DNA of 5,816 nucleotides. Origin: Polyangia bacterium. GTDB lineage: Bacteria; Myxococcota_A; Polyangia; Polyangiales; Polyangiaceae. Made by a program: the position numbers and the translations under genes. Below the pieces are notes generated by a model, which did no database searches, was not told the DNA's origin, and was given only the letters and a program-made list of their open reading frames with translations. The stretch is taken from NCBI GenBank assembly GCA_030433055.1, contig JAUILJ010000558.1, forward strand, positions 1 to 5,816. Reading direction: 5' to 3'. Of this stretch, positions 5,777 through 5,816 are shown one piece after another. Each line of letters opens with the position of its first letter. Positions within the stretch are counted from its first letter, which is position 1.

Positions 5777-5816
5777 ACATCGGATCGGCGAACGCCATGG
5801 ACGCATAACGCGCTGC

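Overview
The window is a GC-rich bacterial chromosomal segment. It carries the glutamate synthase (GOGAT) operon gltB-gltD and, about 400 bp downstream on the same strand, a small uncharacterised gene. The high G+C codon use, the sparse Shine-Dalgarno signal and apparently leaderless start of the third gene, and its basic low-complexity N-terminus would suit a myxobacterium-like (Myxococcota/Polyangia) genome. That placement is only an inference; no phylogenetic marker beyond GltB and GltD is present.

Layout. Positions 1-3183 hold the 3' two thirds of gltB, the large FMN/iron-sulfur subunit of glutamate synthase; its glutaminase domain lies off the left edge. Three bases later gltD (3187-4635) encodes the complete small subunit with FAD, NAD(P)H and Fe-S motifs. 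Together the two subunits make two glutamates from glutamine, 2-oxoglutarate and reducing equivalents, the assimilation half of the GS-GOGAT cycle. Both genes are intact, with no frameshifts or missing key cysteines in the visible part.

The 398-bp gap 4636-5033 has no convincing gene but is structured. Directly after the gltD stop is a G-free C-rich tract whose complement is a textbook G-quadruplex pattern. It is followed by several small hairpins, then a 13-bp tandem repeat in at least five phased copies (4901-4965), a perfect 12-bp palindrome (4988-4999) and a TACACT -10-like hexamer placed so that transcription would begin at the start codon of the next gene.

Positions 5034-5756 encode a 240-residue protein of unknown function. 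It has an Arg-rich N-terminus, three copies of a short strand-turn-helix motif (consensus around G-[RH]-x-T-[LM]) and a compact predicted alpha/beta C-terminal domain. Its stop codon sits in an imperfect 18-19 bp tandem duplication. The rest, to 5816, has no recognisable gene. The metabolic part is ordinary; the points worth a second look are the repeat-bearing protein and its repeat-rich upstream region.
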